From assembly GCA_022821645.1 (NCBI GenBank), contig JAJEDE010000005.1, forward strand, positions 1-52,196: a stretch of 52,196 nucleotides of DNA, given 5' to 3'. Below, piece by piece: positions 40,835-50,314 of this stretch. The notes beneath the pieces were generated by a model. It saw only the letters and a program-made list of their open reading frames with translations, had not been told where the DNA came from and did not search any database. The DNA is from Chloroflexota bacterium (lineage in GTDB: Bacteria > Chloroflexota > UBA11872). Position 1 is the stretch's first letter. Every line of letters begins with the position of its first letter. The position numbers and the translations under genes are program-made.

Positions 40835-41851
40835 ATGAGATTTGGTATCAAAAGCATGGCGACCATTGCTGCAATTGTCTTGGTCCTGGTTGCCAGTCTC
40901 GGCTGCGGGGAGGACGCGGACGATGATGGTCTGTCCGTCGTGGCCAGCATCTATCCGTTGGGCTACTTCACGGAACGAGTTGGCGGCGATCTGGTAACGG
41001 TCCACACGCTGGTTCGCCCGGGCGTGGAAGCGCATGGGTTTGAGCCAACGGCCTCGGACCTGCGGACTATTGGGGCGGCAGACCTGGTTGTCATGAACGG
41101 GCTGGAGCTTGAGCCCTGGCTGGAGCGCGCCCTTGATGCGCTGGAAGACAGCGACACGCGGGTTGTCCTGGAAGCGGCCGACGAATCCCAGGCGATAGCT
41201 GGGGGTATGCACGGCCACGAAGACGAAGGCCACGGCCACGAAGGCGAAGGCCACGAGGGAGAGGGTGAGGGCCACGAGGAAGAGGGTGAAGGCCACGAGG
41301 AAGAGGGCGAAGGCCACGCTCATGACCTTGATCCGCACATGTGGCTCGACCCTGTGCTGGCCGTCGTTCAGGTGGAGCGAATCCGCGACGCCCTGATCAA
41401 CGCCGACGCCGACAACGCCGACGTCTTCCGCGAAAACGCAGCCGCGCTTATCAAGGAACTCAACGAGCTGCACGCGGAGTTCTCGCAAGCCCTGGCCAAT
41501 TGCCGGCACGATCACTTTGTCACGTCGCACGCGGCCTACGGCTACCTGGCGGCTCGCTACGCCGTGGAACAGATTCCCATCGCGGGGCTGTCACCAGAGG
41601 CGGAGCCGTCGCCACAGCAACTGGCGGAGATCATCGATCGGGTAGTCGACCTGGGGCTCGGGTACGTGCTGGTGGAGCCCGTGTTGGCCGGCACTCTCGA
41701 GGAGACGATCCAGCGTGAGACCGGGATCGAACTCATCCCGATCCATGCCATCGAGAGCGTCACCCTGGCCGAACTGGAAGCGCACGACGACTACTTTGGC
41801 CTCATGCGCGACAATCTGGCCAGCCTCAAGCTGTCCCTGGAGTGTGCATGA
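40835..41851 (+). CDS. znuA: Zinc-binding lipoprotein of ABC importer
   Basis: 338 residues. Lipoprotein signal with lipobox SLGC (Cys about residue 28). Cluster 9 (A-I) binding protein: IYPLGYFTERVGGDLVTVHT, PGVEAHGFEPTASDL (His ligand), a His/Glu-rich loop at about 126-167 (repeats of EGHEEEG), LDPHMWLDPV (His) and HAAYGYLAARY (His). The loop is a typical zinc-scavenging insert. ATG follows GGAGG. It precedes znuC by 4 nt. Confidence 0.93.
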   Translation: MRFGIKSMATIAAIVLVLVASLGCGEDADDDGLSVVASIYPLGYFTERVGGDLVTVHTLVRPGVEAHGFEPTASDLRTIGAADLVVMNGLELEPWLERALDALEDSDTRVVLEAADESQAIAGGMHGHEDEGHGHEGEGHEGEGEGHEEEGEGHEEEGEGHAHDLDPHMWLDPVLAVVQVERIRDALINADADNADVFRENAAALIKELNELHAEFSQALANCRHDHFVTSHAAYGYLAARYAVEQIPIAGLSPEAEPSPQQLAEIIDRVVDLGLGYVLVEPVLAGTLEETIQRETGIELIPIHAIESVTLAELEAHDDYFGLMRDNLASLKLSLECA

Positions 41852-41855
41852 CCGC

Positions 41856-42650
41856 ATGACCGAGGCCGCGTCACCAAGTGTGATCGAGTGGGAGCGCGTG
41901 AGCTTCGCGTACGGTGCCGTTGCCGCGATCCAGGACGTGTCGCTATGCATCCATTACGGGGAACTGGCGGCCGTCATGGGGCCCAACGGCAGCGGGAAGA
42001 GCACGCTCATCAAATTGGCGCTGGGCCTGCTTCAGCCCGACGCGGGACGCGTGCGCCTTTTCGGTCGCGACGTAAACGACTTTGACCAGTGGGGTCGCGT
42101 GGGCTACATGCCGCAGGTCGTGAACGGCGCATGGCAGGACTTTCCGGCGACCGTCTCCGAAGTCGTGTCGCTGGGAACGTATAGCGGCGTATCGCCGCTT
42201 GGAATTTTCCGACGCTCCGAAAGAGCGGACGTCCTGGCGGCCATTGAGACGGTTGGCATGACGGCGTACCGATCTCGGCGGCTCGCCGAGCTCTCGGTCG
42301 GACAGCAGCAGCGCGTGCTTCTGGCCCGCGCCCTCGTGCGGAATCCGGACCTGCTGGTGCTGGACGAACCGGCAGCCGGTATCGACGTTTCCGGCGAGGA
42401 GCAGCTGTACGCCGTCTTGCGCGACCTGAGCAGAGACCGTGGCATGGCCATCGTGATCGTGTCGCATGACATCGGCGCGATGTTGCGCGAGGCCACCACG
42501 GTGGCGTGCCTCAATTGCCGGCTGGTTATGCATGGCCAGCCACACGACCTCACAGTCGACGAAATGTCAACTCTTTACGGGGCGCCGGTGGATGTGCTGA
42601 TCCACGACACGGCGCACGAATTCGAGGGCGCGTTGCATCAGCACCGGTAA
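41856..42650 (+). CDS. znuC: Zinc ABC importer ATPase
   Basis: 264 residues from ATG 41856 (the longer frame overlaps znuA). Walker A GPNGSGKST, Q-loop GYMPQ, Walker B LLVLDEPAAGID, H-loop IVSHD. The signature is LSVGQQQR, with Val in place of the second residue's usual Gly in LSGGQ, a modest deviation. It energises the ZnuB channel encoded immediately downstream. Confidence 0.93.
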   Translation: MTEAASPSVIEWERVSFAYGAVAAIQDVSLCIHYGELAAVMGPNGSGKSTLIKLALGLLQPDAGRVRLFGRDVNDFDQWGRVGYMPQVVNGAWQDFPATVSEVVSLGTYSGVSPLGIFRRSERADVLAAIETVGMTAYRSRRLAELSVGQQQRVLLARALVRNPDLLVLDEPAAGIDVSGEEQLYAVLRDLSRDRGMAIVIVSHDIGAMLREATTVACLNCRLVMHGQPHDLTVDEMSTLYGAPVDVLIHDTAHEFEGALHQHR

Positions 42651-42652
42651 CT

Positions 42653-43477
42653 ATGCCCGCCATCCTGCAGTACGAGTTCATGCTTCGCGCCCTGGCCGGC
42701 GGGGTCTTGGTCGGCGTCCTGGCGCCGGTCTTGGGTACGTTCGTCGTACTCCGACGTCTCTCACTCATTGCCGATACTCTCGCGCACGTGGCCCTGATGG
42801 GGGTCGCTATTGGGCTGGCTTCCAGGTTTCTGCCCACCCTGGTTGCCCTGTTCGCCGCAACCACGGGCGCGATCATCGTCGACCAACTCCGCGCTCGCGG
42901 CCGGCTGCCTGGAGACGTGGCACTCGCCGTGGTGCTGTACGGCTCGTTGGCAGTTGCCGTGGTGGTTATTGGAGCCGCCGGAGGGTTTAACGTCGATCTT
43001 TTCTCCTTTCTCTTTGGCTCGATCCTCAGCGTTGCTCCCCTGGACTTGTGGTTGCTCGCCGCCTTGGCCGTTGTTGTGTTGCTATTCGTCGGCGTGTTTT
43101 TTGTCGACTTGGCGCAGATGGCCTTTGACGACAACCTGGCCAAGGTGAGTGGAGTTCGTACCGACCGGCTCAATCTGGCGTTGGCTGTGCTCACCGGCGC
43201 GACGATCACGCTGTCCATGCGCGTCGTGGGCGTGCTCTTGATTGGCGCCATGCTGGTGATTCCAGTCCTTGTGGGACTGCGCCTGGCGCGCGGCTTGCGG
43301 GCGGCCATGGCTACCGCCGTTCTGGCGGGGGTGCTCAGCGCGATTGCCGGGTTGACCTTGGCGTTCTACGGCGATCTGTCGGCGGGGGGCTCGATTGTCT
43401 TGACGGCGCTATTGCTCCTGGTGCTGGCGAATCTCTGGGTCCGTTTGCAGCTCTGGCGCCGCACGACTGCCGCCTAG
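42653..43477 (+). CDS. znuB: Zinc ABC importer permease
   Basis: 274 residues with about eight hydrophobic helices. LAGGVLVGVLAPVLGTFVVL, RRLSLIADTLAHVALMGVAIG is the ABC-3 family start with the coupling motif (SLIADTLAHVALMG). Starts 2 nt after the znuC stop. Forms the membrane channel with ZnuA and ZnuC. Last gene of the operon. Confidence 0.93.
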   Translation: MPAILQYEFMLRALAGGVLVGVLAPVLGTFVVLRRLSLIADTLAHVALMGVAIGLASRFLPTLVALFAATTGAIIVDQLRARGRLPGDVALAVVLYGSLAVAVVVIGAAGGFNVDLFSFLFGSILSVAPLDLWLLAALAVVVLLFVGVFFVDLAQMAFDDNLAKVSGVRTDRLNLALAVLTGATITLSMRVVGVLLIGAMLVIPVLVGLRLARGLRAAMATAVLAGVLSAIAGLTLAFYGDLSAGGSIVLTALLLLVLANLWVRLQLWRRTTAA

Positions 43478-43555
43478 GATTGCAACTCGGGCGACAGTTC
43501 GCAGATCAACACGGAGAATCGTTAGCCGAGTCCGCCTGAATCCACCGGAGAGCCT

Positions 43556-44629
43556 ATGGCCGTGAGACTGCGGGTCGGCATTGTGGGTTTATCCGGCATC
43601 GCCGCGCGGCTGCCTGAGCCGGCCGAAGGGCCCGGGATGGGTATCCGCCTGCCGGTGTCGCATGCCGCGGCCTACCATTGGCTTCAGGAGACGGATCTCG
43701 TGGCCGGCTGTGACATTCGCCCGGACCGAAGAGCCGAGTTCACCCGGCAGTGGTCCGAACAGGCGCCCGATCTTCGCGTGTACCGCGACCATCGCGAGAT
43801 GCTCGCCGCCGAATCCCTGGACATCGTCAGTGTTGTCACCAGCGACGACGCCCATGCCCAAATTGTGATCGACGCCGTCGACGCCGGCGTCCGCGGCATC
43901 CTCTGCGAGAAGCCAATTGCGACGACGCTGGCCGACGCCGATCGCATGATTGCCGCAACCGAGCGTGCCGGCATCCCGATGGTCGTTAACCACACCCGTC
44001 GTTGGATGTCCCCCTGGTTGCAGGTTTCCGAGTTGATCCGCCGGGGGACCATCGGCGAGGTACAGCGCATCGTGACCAGCCAGGGCGGACCCCGGGCCAT
44101 GCTCTTTCGCACGGGCACCCACATCTGCGACAGCATTCTGTGGTTCGCCAATGCGCGGCCGATCGCGGTGCACGCGCTTCCCGAACCCGGTCTGGAGACG
44201 TACGGCCCTCGGTATGCGGGCGACGGCGGTCACAACCCCCGCACCGATCCGGCCCTCAGCGTGTTGATCGAATTCGAGAACGGCGCCCGCGCATTCTGGA
44301 ACCTGTGCAAGACGATGCCGCAGGTGTTCGACATTGACATCTACGGCGAGCGCGGATGCATCAGAGGCCGCACGTTCCCCGGCGACGAGATTTCGATCAC
44401 GCTTGACCTCGGCAATCACCGCTTGGTCACCGAGCCGCTGGCTCGGGTTCAGCACACCCACGGCTGGTTTGCCGGCTGTGTTGCTGAACTGGTGCAGCTG
44501 ATTCGTGTCGGTGGCACGCCCTCGTCCGGTGGCCGTGAAGCTCGGATGTCGTTGGAGGTCATGCTGGCTGCCCTGCAGTCCCAGGCGAACGGCGGCCGGC
44601 GCATCACGCTGCCGATCGCTGACGCATAG
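43556..44629 (+). CDS. Gfo/Idh/MocA oxidoreductase
   Basis: 357 residues. N-terminal Rossmann fold (RVGIVGLSGIAARL, then VAGCDIRPDRR) has an insertion between the first strand and helix (EPAEGPGMGIRLPVSHAAAY), longer than usual. CEKPIATTLADADRM is the family's conserved Lys-Pro motif, and the C-terminal substrate domain follows. NAD(P)-dependent oxidation of a sugar or polyol is expected. ATG has GGAGAG upstream. Near sialidase and glycosidase genes, so a host-sugar route is plausible. Confidence 0.88.
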   Translation: MAVRLRVGIVGLSGIAARLPEPAEGPGMGIRLPVSHAAAYHWLQETDLVAGCDIRPDRRAEFTRQWSEQAPDLRVYRDHREMLAAESLDIVSVVTSDDAHAQIVIDAVDAGVRGILCEKPIATTLADADRMIAATERAGIPMVVNHTRRWMSPWLQVSELIRRGTIGEVQRIVTSQGGPRAMLFRTGTHICDSILWFANARPIAVHALPEPGLETYGPRYAGDGGHNPRTDPALSVLIEFENGARAFWNLCKTMPQVFDIDIYGERGCIRGRTFPGDEISITLDLGNHRLVTEPLARVQHTHGWFAGCVAELVQLIRVGGTPSSGGREARMSLEVMLAALQSQANGGRRITLPIADA

Positions 44630-44862
44630 CCAGGCGTGGCGTCTCGCGGCTCGCCAGACGGCCGCGGGAAAGTGTCCGAGAGTTGCTCTTGCGGGCACAC
44701 CTCGTCGCCGACGGAAGATGACCATCCCGAGAACTGGATTCACGCGCGTCTGAACCGAGAACCCGAGACGCTGTAGGGGGATCGATTGCGTCTCTCGCAA
44801 CCTCGAAAAAAGTGTTGGCACGCGCCAGAATCTAGGGCAAACTTCGGAGACCAGCGCCCGAG

Positions 44863-45657
44863 GTGTCGGGAGGACCTGGCCGCAGCAGGGCTGCGAAGCC
44901 GGGACTCGGGCTGTTCGAACGGAGATTGCGGCGCACTAAGTGTGCCGCGCCCTTGCTAAGCCATACGCAGCGGCGGTGTGCGCTCGCGCTAGGAGCCGCC
45001 GCCCTATTGATCATCGGTCTCCCCACGGTCACTGCGGCTGCGGGTCCCACCGACTCCGTCATTCCAACGTCAGATGGGGCGCCTCTGGATGGTGAAGGCG
45101 TGGGCACCTGGCGTTGGGCGCGCGCGTCGGGCTACGGACCGCCCACTCAATGGGACTGCGGCCATGTCGTCGACGGACGGTGTGTCGGCTACTTTGGCTT
45201 TCGCACGGCATGGGGCTGGCGTTGTGATCCCGACGCCAATCATGCGTGGGCCGTACTGGATCGCGAGCGATCCTTCGGGGTGGCCCATCAATGGTTGCCG
45301 CTCGGAACCTGGGTTGAAATCAGCCACGTCGAGCCTGACCCACCGACCGGCAAGCGGCTCACGTCTAAACGTACGGTGTTGGCGCCCGTGACCGACCGCG
45401 GACCCTACGCGCCGTGGGGCGACGAGGGTGGCTTCGACCTTCAGGCGCCGTTGGTCCAGGCCATGAACTGGTCGGTGGAAGTCGGCTGGTACAAATTTCG
45501 TGTCCTGGACATCCCGCGTTACTGCCCGGCCCAGGGCGCCGACGTTCCGGACTGGCAGCTGCTAATCAGCCAGATGGACGCCGACGATCCCAGAACGGCT
45601 GCGCTGTTCGCCGCCGCAACCGAGTGGCTTGGCGCCTCGCTCGTACCGCAGGGCTAG
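44863..45657 (+). CDS. Secreted RlpA-like double-psi barrel protein
   Basis: 264 residues. A hydrophobic segment (about 42-60, LALGAAALLIIGLPTVTAAA) serves as a signal; the true start may be the TTG about 44953 rather than the GTG at 44863. The later GVAHQWLPLGTWVEIS and VLAPVTDRGPYAPWGDEGGF with DL resemble RlpA (hits on LPLGT and NDRGP-F motifs). Such proteins cleave or bind peptidoglycan glycan strands. Four Cys in the mature part could form disulfides. Confidence 0.7.
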   Translation: MSGGPGRSRAAKPGLGLFERRLRRTKCAAPLLSHTQRRCALALGAAALLIIGLPTVTAAAGPTDSVIPTSDGAPLDGEGVGTWRWARASGYGPPTQWDCGHVVDGRCVGYFGFRTAWGWRCDPDANHAWAVLDRERSFGVAHQWLPLGTWVEISHVEPDPPTGKRLTSKRTVLAPVTDRGPYAPWGDEGGFDLQAPLVQAMNWSVEVGWYKFRVLDIPRYCPAQGADVPDWQLLISQMDADDPRTAALFAAATEWLGASLVPQG

Positions 45658-45693
45658 CCGCTTCGCCTCCCGCGCGGCCCACGCTTCCATGAT

Positions 45694-47328
45694 TCAGGCA
45701 ATGGGGTCGAAGAAGGTAAATCCCTGGCCGAAGCTGTCCATCGCCACCACCTCGTCGCCGCGCAGGCGGACGCGAATGTCACGTGTGCGATGCCTTAGCA
45801 GAAGCTCGCTGGCGGGTACCTTGAGGGCGAACTTGAGCGGCGTGCCGACGGGCGGATTACCCAGCAACAGATAGCGCCCGGACCGTACCGGTTGCTCAAT
45901 GGTGCCGGACGACCTCGGCGGGTCATTCGCCCAGGTTGGGACCCGCACGAATAGCGGGCCCGGTTGCTTAAGCGTGACCACAAGGCCATCGCCCGTATAT
46001 GGCGACTCCACCTTGATTGCGTCGGTCTCGTGGTCGAACAGCAGGTTGACCCAATGCCCAGCGGCATCGAAGCGGGTCGTCTCACGATAGGCCTCGCATA
46101 GCGAGGCGACGGCCCCGCCGACGATGTCCATGTTGAACGCAATCCGCGGCAGTCCGACCGGGTGATGGCCGTACGGTGCCGGAAACCCGAAGGCCCCCCA
46201 ATGCCGCCTTGCCACGTCGCGTCGCCCGTCCTCGCCGGTTGGATTCGCGGGCTCGTCAATCCACGAGATATCGCGCAACTGGCTGGGCAGCAAATGGCCC
46301 CGCAGGATGCGCTCCGCGTCGTCGTAGGCCTCGGTGTACCCCCAACGACCAAGGATCAGGGCGGTCTCCAGGATGTCGCCCGTGTTGTTGGCCTCGCCGC
46401 GGTCCGGCGGCGCGTCCGGCGCGCTGCTCTCGATCACCCAGCCCAGCTCGTCACGGATCTCCCAGAGGCCGCGCGAGTAGAACGTCCACACGCGCTGCAT
46501 CAGCGGGGCGTCATGCAGGAGATCAGCCATCTGGGCGAGCGACGACATGACGCAGGTCGTGGAATGCGTGTGGTCGCCGAAGCGGTCCGTCTCATAGCTG
46601 CCGTCCGCGAGGAAGTACTCCTCGACGGCCTTCTCCTTCAGCACGATGGCCAGCTCCAGCGCCGATCCGAATCCCGTCGCCCGGAAGTACTTGACCAGCG
46701 GTCCGATAGCCCGACCGAGGCCCGTGATGAACGTGCCCTGGTGGTGGAAATTGACGTTGTAACCCTCGGCAATCTGTCTCTCGGCCCAGCCGTGATCGGG
46801 ATCCCAGTGCCGGTTGATGGTGTCGATGCTTGCCTCGGCTACCTCTCGCGCCCGTTGCGAGTCCCGGAATCGAGCCAACGCATACAGGGCATGGAATCCC
46901 TCGCGCACGTTGTGCGGGCGAAAGTTCTCCAGCGGGCCATCCATCCGCTCGCGGTTCAGCGGCAGGGGAAGCGGACCGCCGTACGAGAAGAACGCGGCGC
47001 GGGCGTGCTTCTCGACCGCCTCCTCATCGATTGGAAATCCCAGGGATTCCGCCGTCAGCAGCGCGTTGAGGTGCCGACCGGGCACGTGTGATTCGTCATG
47101 CACCGAGCTGAAGGCCAGGTGCGGGTCCGGCCAGACCTGCGATCCGAAGAACGGGATGTCGTTGTCGTCCGCGTTGAACACGCTGACCATCGTTCGGCAG
47201 CCGGCCCGAATAGCGCTGCCAATGTCGGTCGTATTGACGTCCCGCAGCTTCATGGCTTGCCGGTCGGCTTGCCGGAGGGCGCGCGAGTATAGGCGCGCCA
47301 AACTGCCCGGCGTCGCCTGCCACGGCAT
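45694..47328 (-). CDS. Six-hairpin glycoside hydrolase (GH127/GH146-like)
   Basis: About 544 residues. A helical barrel with HDESHVPGRHLNALL, NVREGFHALYALARF, EGYNVNFHHQGTFITGLGRA, DHTHSTTCVMSSLAQM and a C-terminal beta-sandwich. The layout resembles arabinofuranosidase-like (alpha/alpha)6 enzymes, but I could not fix catalytic residues. No signal peptide, so it is likely cytoplasmic. ATG at 47328 is used because the longer frame would overlap the divergent sialidase start. Confidence 0.65.
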   Translation of the reverse strand: MPWQATPGSLARLYSRALRQADRQAMKLRDVNTTDIGSAIRAGCRTMVSVFNADDNDIPFFGSQVWPDPHLAFSSVHDESHVPGRHLNALLTAESLGFPIDEEAVEKHARAAFFSYGGPLPLPLNRERMDGPLENFRPHNVREGFHALYALARFRDSQRAREVAEASIDTINRHWDPDHGWAERQIAEGYNVNFHHQGTFITGLGRAIGPLVKYFRATGFGSALELAIVLKEKAVEEYFLADGSYETDRFGDHTHSTTCVMSSLAQMADLLHDAPLMQRVWTFYSRGLWEIRDELGWVIESSAPDAPPDRGEANNTGDILETALILGRWGYTEAYDDAERILRGHLLPSQLRDISWIDEPANPTGEDGRRDVARRHWGAFGFPAPYGHHPVGLPRIAFNMDIVGGAVASLCEAYRETTRFDAAGHWVNLLFDHETDAIKVESPYTGDGLVVTLKQPGPLFVRVPTWANDPPRSSGTIEQPVRSGRYLLLGNPPVGTPLKFALKVPASELLLRHRTRDIRVRLRGDEVVAMDSFGQGFTFFDPIA

Positions 47329-47389
47329 TGACGTATCGTTCGAATACGCTGGCAAGCCGTAGGCGCGTTCTCGGTGTAAGGAAGTACAA

Positions 47390-48445
47390 GTGCCCACCCA
47401 GTCCACCCTCTGGCGCAGCGGCCAGGACGGTTATCACACCTACCGAATCCCCGCGCTCGCGGTCACCACAGCCGGCACCGCGCTGGCCTTCTGCGAGGGC
47501 CGCCGCAACAGCCGGCACGACCACGGCGAAATCGACCTCCTGGTGCGACGCAGCACGGATAACGGCGACTCCTGGTCGGAGCCGCGCGTGGTCGTGGCTG
47601 GAAGCGGACAAACGGCCGGCAATCCCGCCCCCGTCGTTGATCGAATGACCGGTCGCATCTGGCTGCCGTTCGTTCGCAACGATCCCTTGGGCACAGTCGA
47701 GCGAGTCGTGCGTCGAGAGTCCTGGCGGCACCCCTACATGACCTTCAGCGATGACGACGGACGCACCTGGGCCGAGCCGATTGATGTGAAGGACCAGGTC
47801 ATGGAACCCGCCTGGACCTGGTACGCCTTCGGCCCCGGTCACTCGATTCAACTGGCCTCGGGCCGTCTTTTGATCCCCTGCAACCACATGCCGCGCTCGG
47901 GGCCCTCGCGCGACGACGTGCCGTTCCGGTCCGTCGTGGTCTACAGCGACGATGCCGGAGCGTCCTGGCACATCGGGGCCGCGGCCGCGGACGGTACCGA
48001 CGAGTCCATAGCCGTGGAACTGGATGACGGCTCGCTCTACCTCAACAGCCGCAACGAGCTGGACACCAAGCGCCGCGTCGCCACCCGCAGCACCGACGGC
48101 GGCGAAACCTTCGGCCCCAGCGAGATTGACCAGGGCCTGATTGAACCGCGCTGCCAGGGCAGCGCCCTGCGCCTGGACGACGCCCCTGGCGGCGCTACCT
48201 GGGTGGTCTTTTCCAACCCGGCCAGCACCGTGCGCGAGCGCCTCACCGTGCGCTACAGCGCCGACGGGGCCAGGACGTGGAGCGCAGGCCGCCTGCTTCA
48301 CGCCGGTCCCGCGGCCTACTCCGACCTCTGCCAGCTTCCCGACGGCCGCCTCGGCTGCCTGTACGAATCCGGAGACGATGTGCCCTACGAACGCCTCACC
48401 TGGGCCCGCTTCGACCCGGCCTGGCTTACCGAGCCGGACGACTAA
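47390..48445 (+). CDS. Sialidase / BNR-repeat exo-glycosidase
   Basis: 351 residues. Six-bladed propeller: YRIPAL (the Arg of the catalytic triad), and Asp boxes of the form SxDxGxxW at STDNGDSWS, SDDDGRTWA, SDDAGASWH, STDGGETF and SADGARTWS. Further conserved Arg residues follow (EPRCQGS). GH33 family members release terminal sialic acids. No signal peptide is seen, so the substrate would be imported. GTG start with AAGGAAG upstream, divergent from the GH gene. Confidence 0.85.
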   Translation: MPTQSTLWRSGQDGYHTYRIPALAVTTAGTALAFCEGRRNSRHDHGEIDLLVRRSTDNGDSWSEPRVVVAGSGQTAGNPAPVVDRMTGRIWLPFVRNDPLGTVERVVRRESWRHPYMTFSDDDGRTWAEPIDVKDQVMEPAWTWYAFGPGHSIQLASGRLLIPCNHMPRSGPSRDDVPFRSVVVYSDDAGASWHIGAAAADGTDESIAVELDDGSLYLNSRNELDTKRRVATRSTDGGETFGPSEIDQGLIEPRCQGSALRLDDAPGGATWVVFSNPASTVRERLTVRYSADGARTWSAGRLLHAGPAAYSDLCQLPDGRLGCLYESGDDVPYERLTWARFDPAWLTEPDD

Positions 48446-48521
48446 CTCTTCGGACTAGCAGTCGAGTCTTTGCACCCGCATCAGGCGTGAGCGCCGCTAG
48501 TCGCCGCCAACCGAGCGGCGC

Positions 48522-48776
48522 TTAGAGCTTCAACTCCGCCTTCAACTCGTCCCACGAGACCCGTCCCGGCTCGCGCAGCGCCGCCAGGGCATCGGCAAGG
48601 TCTATCTCGTCCTCAAGCCGTTCCAAGGCCTCGTGATCGTCCATCGGCACGATGGCGGCCGCCGGCTTGCCATGCCGCGTGAGCACGATGCGCTCATGCC
48701 CATACTGAACGCGGCCCACCAACTGGCCCAACACATCCCGGGCCTCCGTAATGGTCATGCCGCTGTCGAGTGCCAT
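48522..48776 (-). CDS. Phd/YefM-family antitoxin
   Basis: 84 residues: MTITEARDVLGQLVGRVQYG, ERIVLTRHGKPAAAIVPMDD, HEALERLEDE. The N-terminal half is the DNA-binding YefM fold; the C-terminal half would wrap a toxin. ATG at 48776 has GAGGAGG upstream and is preferred over that at 48821. The RelE toxin candidate is divergent, an unusual arrangement for this family. Confidence 0.85.
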   Translation of the reverse strand: MALDSGMTITEARDVLGQLVGRVQYGHERIVLTRHGKPAAAIVPMDDHEALERLEDEIDLADALAALREPGRVSWDELKAELKL

Positions 48777-48929
48777 CCGAACCTCCTCGGCCACGAGCGC
48801 CTTTCTGAGCGTTCGTGCCATATCCTCGCCACGGTAGCCGCCGGACGTTGCCGCGCCTCTAGAGAGGGTACGGAGCCATCCAGACCAGCAACATTGTGGC
48901 TTATGTGTCTAACGTGTGTCTAGTGGAGT

Positions 48930-49205
48930 TTGTACATTTCCGAGATTGAGTACCAAATCGAGTTCACCCCGCAGGGTGCACGGGACCTGCGGAAGCTGGC
49001 CCGCCGGGATCAGCGGCGCGTCGCCAGACGCATCGACGCGCTGGCGCTCAACCCGTTGCCGTCGGGCGTCCAGAAACTCAAGGGCGGGCATGACATCTGG
49101 CGCCTGCGCGTCGGCGACTACCGAGTGCTCTACACCATCGCCCAACAAATCGTGACGGTCACGGTGGTTCGCGTACGCCACCGACGTGAGGTGTATCGCC
49201 GTTAG
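48930..49205 (+). CDS. RelE/ParE-family toxin
   Basis: 91 residues: YQIEFTPQGARDLRKLARRD, IDALALNPLPSGVQKLKGGHD, IWRLRVGDYRVLYTIAQQI and VRVRHRREVYRR. The RelE mRNA-interferase fold with basic residues and C-terminal Arg/Tyr characteristic of the family. The annotated start is a TTG very close to GGAG, so the true start is uncertain. Head-to-head with the antitoxin across 153 bp that contain a repeated TGTGTCTA. Confidence 0.85.
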   Translation: MYISEIEYQIEFTPQGARDLRKLARRDQRRVARRIDALALNPLPSGVQKLKGGHDIWRLRVGDYRVLYTIAQQIVTVTVVRVRHRREVYRR

Positions 49206-49216
49206 AGCCGTCTCGA

Positions 49217-50236
49217 TCAGGTGGACTGCGGCCGTACCCGCACCAACTGCTTCCCGGTATTCACCCCGCTGAACAGGCCCACGAAGGCGGCGGAAGCGTT
49301 TTCCAGCCCGTCCACGATGCTCTCGCGATAAACGATCCGTCCGCTCGTCACCCATTCGGTCAGCGCGGCCATGGCTTCCTCATCCTGGTCCGCGAAGTCA
49401 TTGACCAGGAACCCCTGCATGCGCGCCCGGCGGCGGTGGAGCGTTCGCGAATGCGGCGGAACCAGCGGCGGTTCGGCGGTGTGGTACTGGGCAATCGCGC
49501 CGCACAGGGCGATGCGAGCGTGCAGGTTGATCTGCCGCAGCATGGCCTCCAGGATCTCGCCCCCGACGTTCTCGAAGATCACGTCTATCCCATCGGGGCA
49601 GGCCGCGGCCAGGTCGTCGTCCAGCGACTCCGTGCGGTAGTTGACGGCGGCGTCGAACCCCAGGTCATCGACGATGTGCCGGCTCTTGACCTCGGTGCCG
49701 CAAATGCCGACCACGCGGCAGCCATGGATCTTGGCAATCTGCCCCACGGCGCTGCCCACGGCCCCGGCCGCCCCGGTAACCACCACGGTCTCGCCTGCTT
49801 GAGGCTGACCGACCTCCAACAAGCCGTAGTAAGCCGTCAAGCCGGGCATACCCAGCACGCCGAGCGACGTGGATATCGGCGCCGCGTGACGGTCGATTCG
49901 TTCCAGTTCGCTCGTCGCGGCGGCCGCGTACTGTTGCCATCCAAAGTAGCCCCGCACGGTCTCGCCCACCGGCATGGCCGGATCGCTCGAGGCCACAACC
50001 TCGCCCACGCCCTCGCCGATCATCACCTGGCCAATCGCCACGGGATCCCCGCGATGCGGCTGCTCCCACAGGCGCCCGCGCATGTACGGGTCGACCGAGA
50101 CAAACTCCGTCCGAACGACCGCCTCACCCTCGCCGGCTTCCGGGATCGACGACTCCTCCAGCGCAAAGTCCTCAACCACCGGCACCCCAACCGGCCGCCG
50201 TGCCAGCACAACTTGCAGATTGGTCTCAGCTGTCAT
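49217..50236 (-). CDS. NADP-dependent oxidoreductase (CurA/PTGR type)
   Basis: 339 residues, medium-chain reductase without zinc. DPYMRGRLWEQPH near the N-terminus, VTGAAGAVGSAVGQIAKIHG (NADPH Rossmann) and YHTAEPPLVPPHSRTLHRRRARMQGFL are diagnostic of curcumin/prostaglandin reductase relatives. It reduces alpha,beta-unsaturated ketones. ATG follows GGAGG. No functional tie to the sulfatase upstream. Confidence 0.92.
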   Translation of the reverse strand: MTAETNLQVVLARRPVGVPVVEDFALEESSIPEAGEGEAVVRTEFVSVDPYMRGRLWEQPHRGDPVAIGQVMIGEGVGEVVASSDPAMPVGETVRGYFGWQQYAAAATSELERIDRHAAPISTSLGVLGMPGLTAYYGLLEVGQPQAGETVVVTGAAGAVGSAVGQIAKIHGCRVVGICGTEVKSRHIVDDLGFDAAVNYRTESLDDDLAAACPDGIDVIFENVGGEILEAMLRQINLHARIALCGAIAQYHTAEPPLVPPHSRTLHRRRARMQGFLVNDFADQDEEAMAALTEWVTSGRIVYRESIVDGLENASAAFVGLFSGVNTGKQLVRVRPQST

Positions 50237-50314
50237 CCGTCGTCCTCCGTGGGCGAGGCAGTCACTGGCCGCCGGCCGGGCGTCGGTGCCATCCGCACCC
50301 GGTGAAGCAATCGC

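Noticed and set aside
43589..44821. 410-residue open frame antisense to the Gfo/Idh oxidoreductase
   Set aside because: No family features and no ribosome binding site; shadow of the real gene.
47096..48301. 401-residue open frame antisense to the sialidase
   Set aside because: Shadow of a gene with clear Asp boxes; Gly/Ala/Val-biased.
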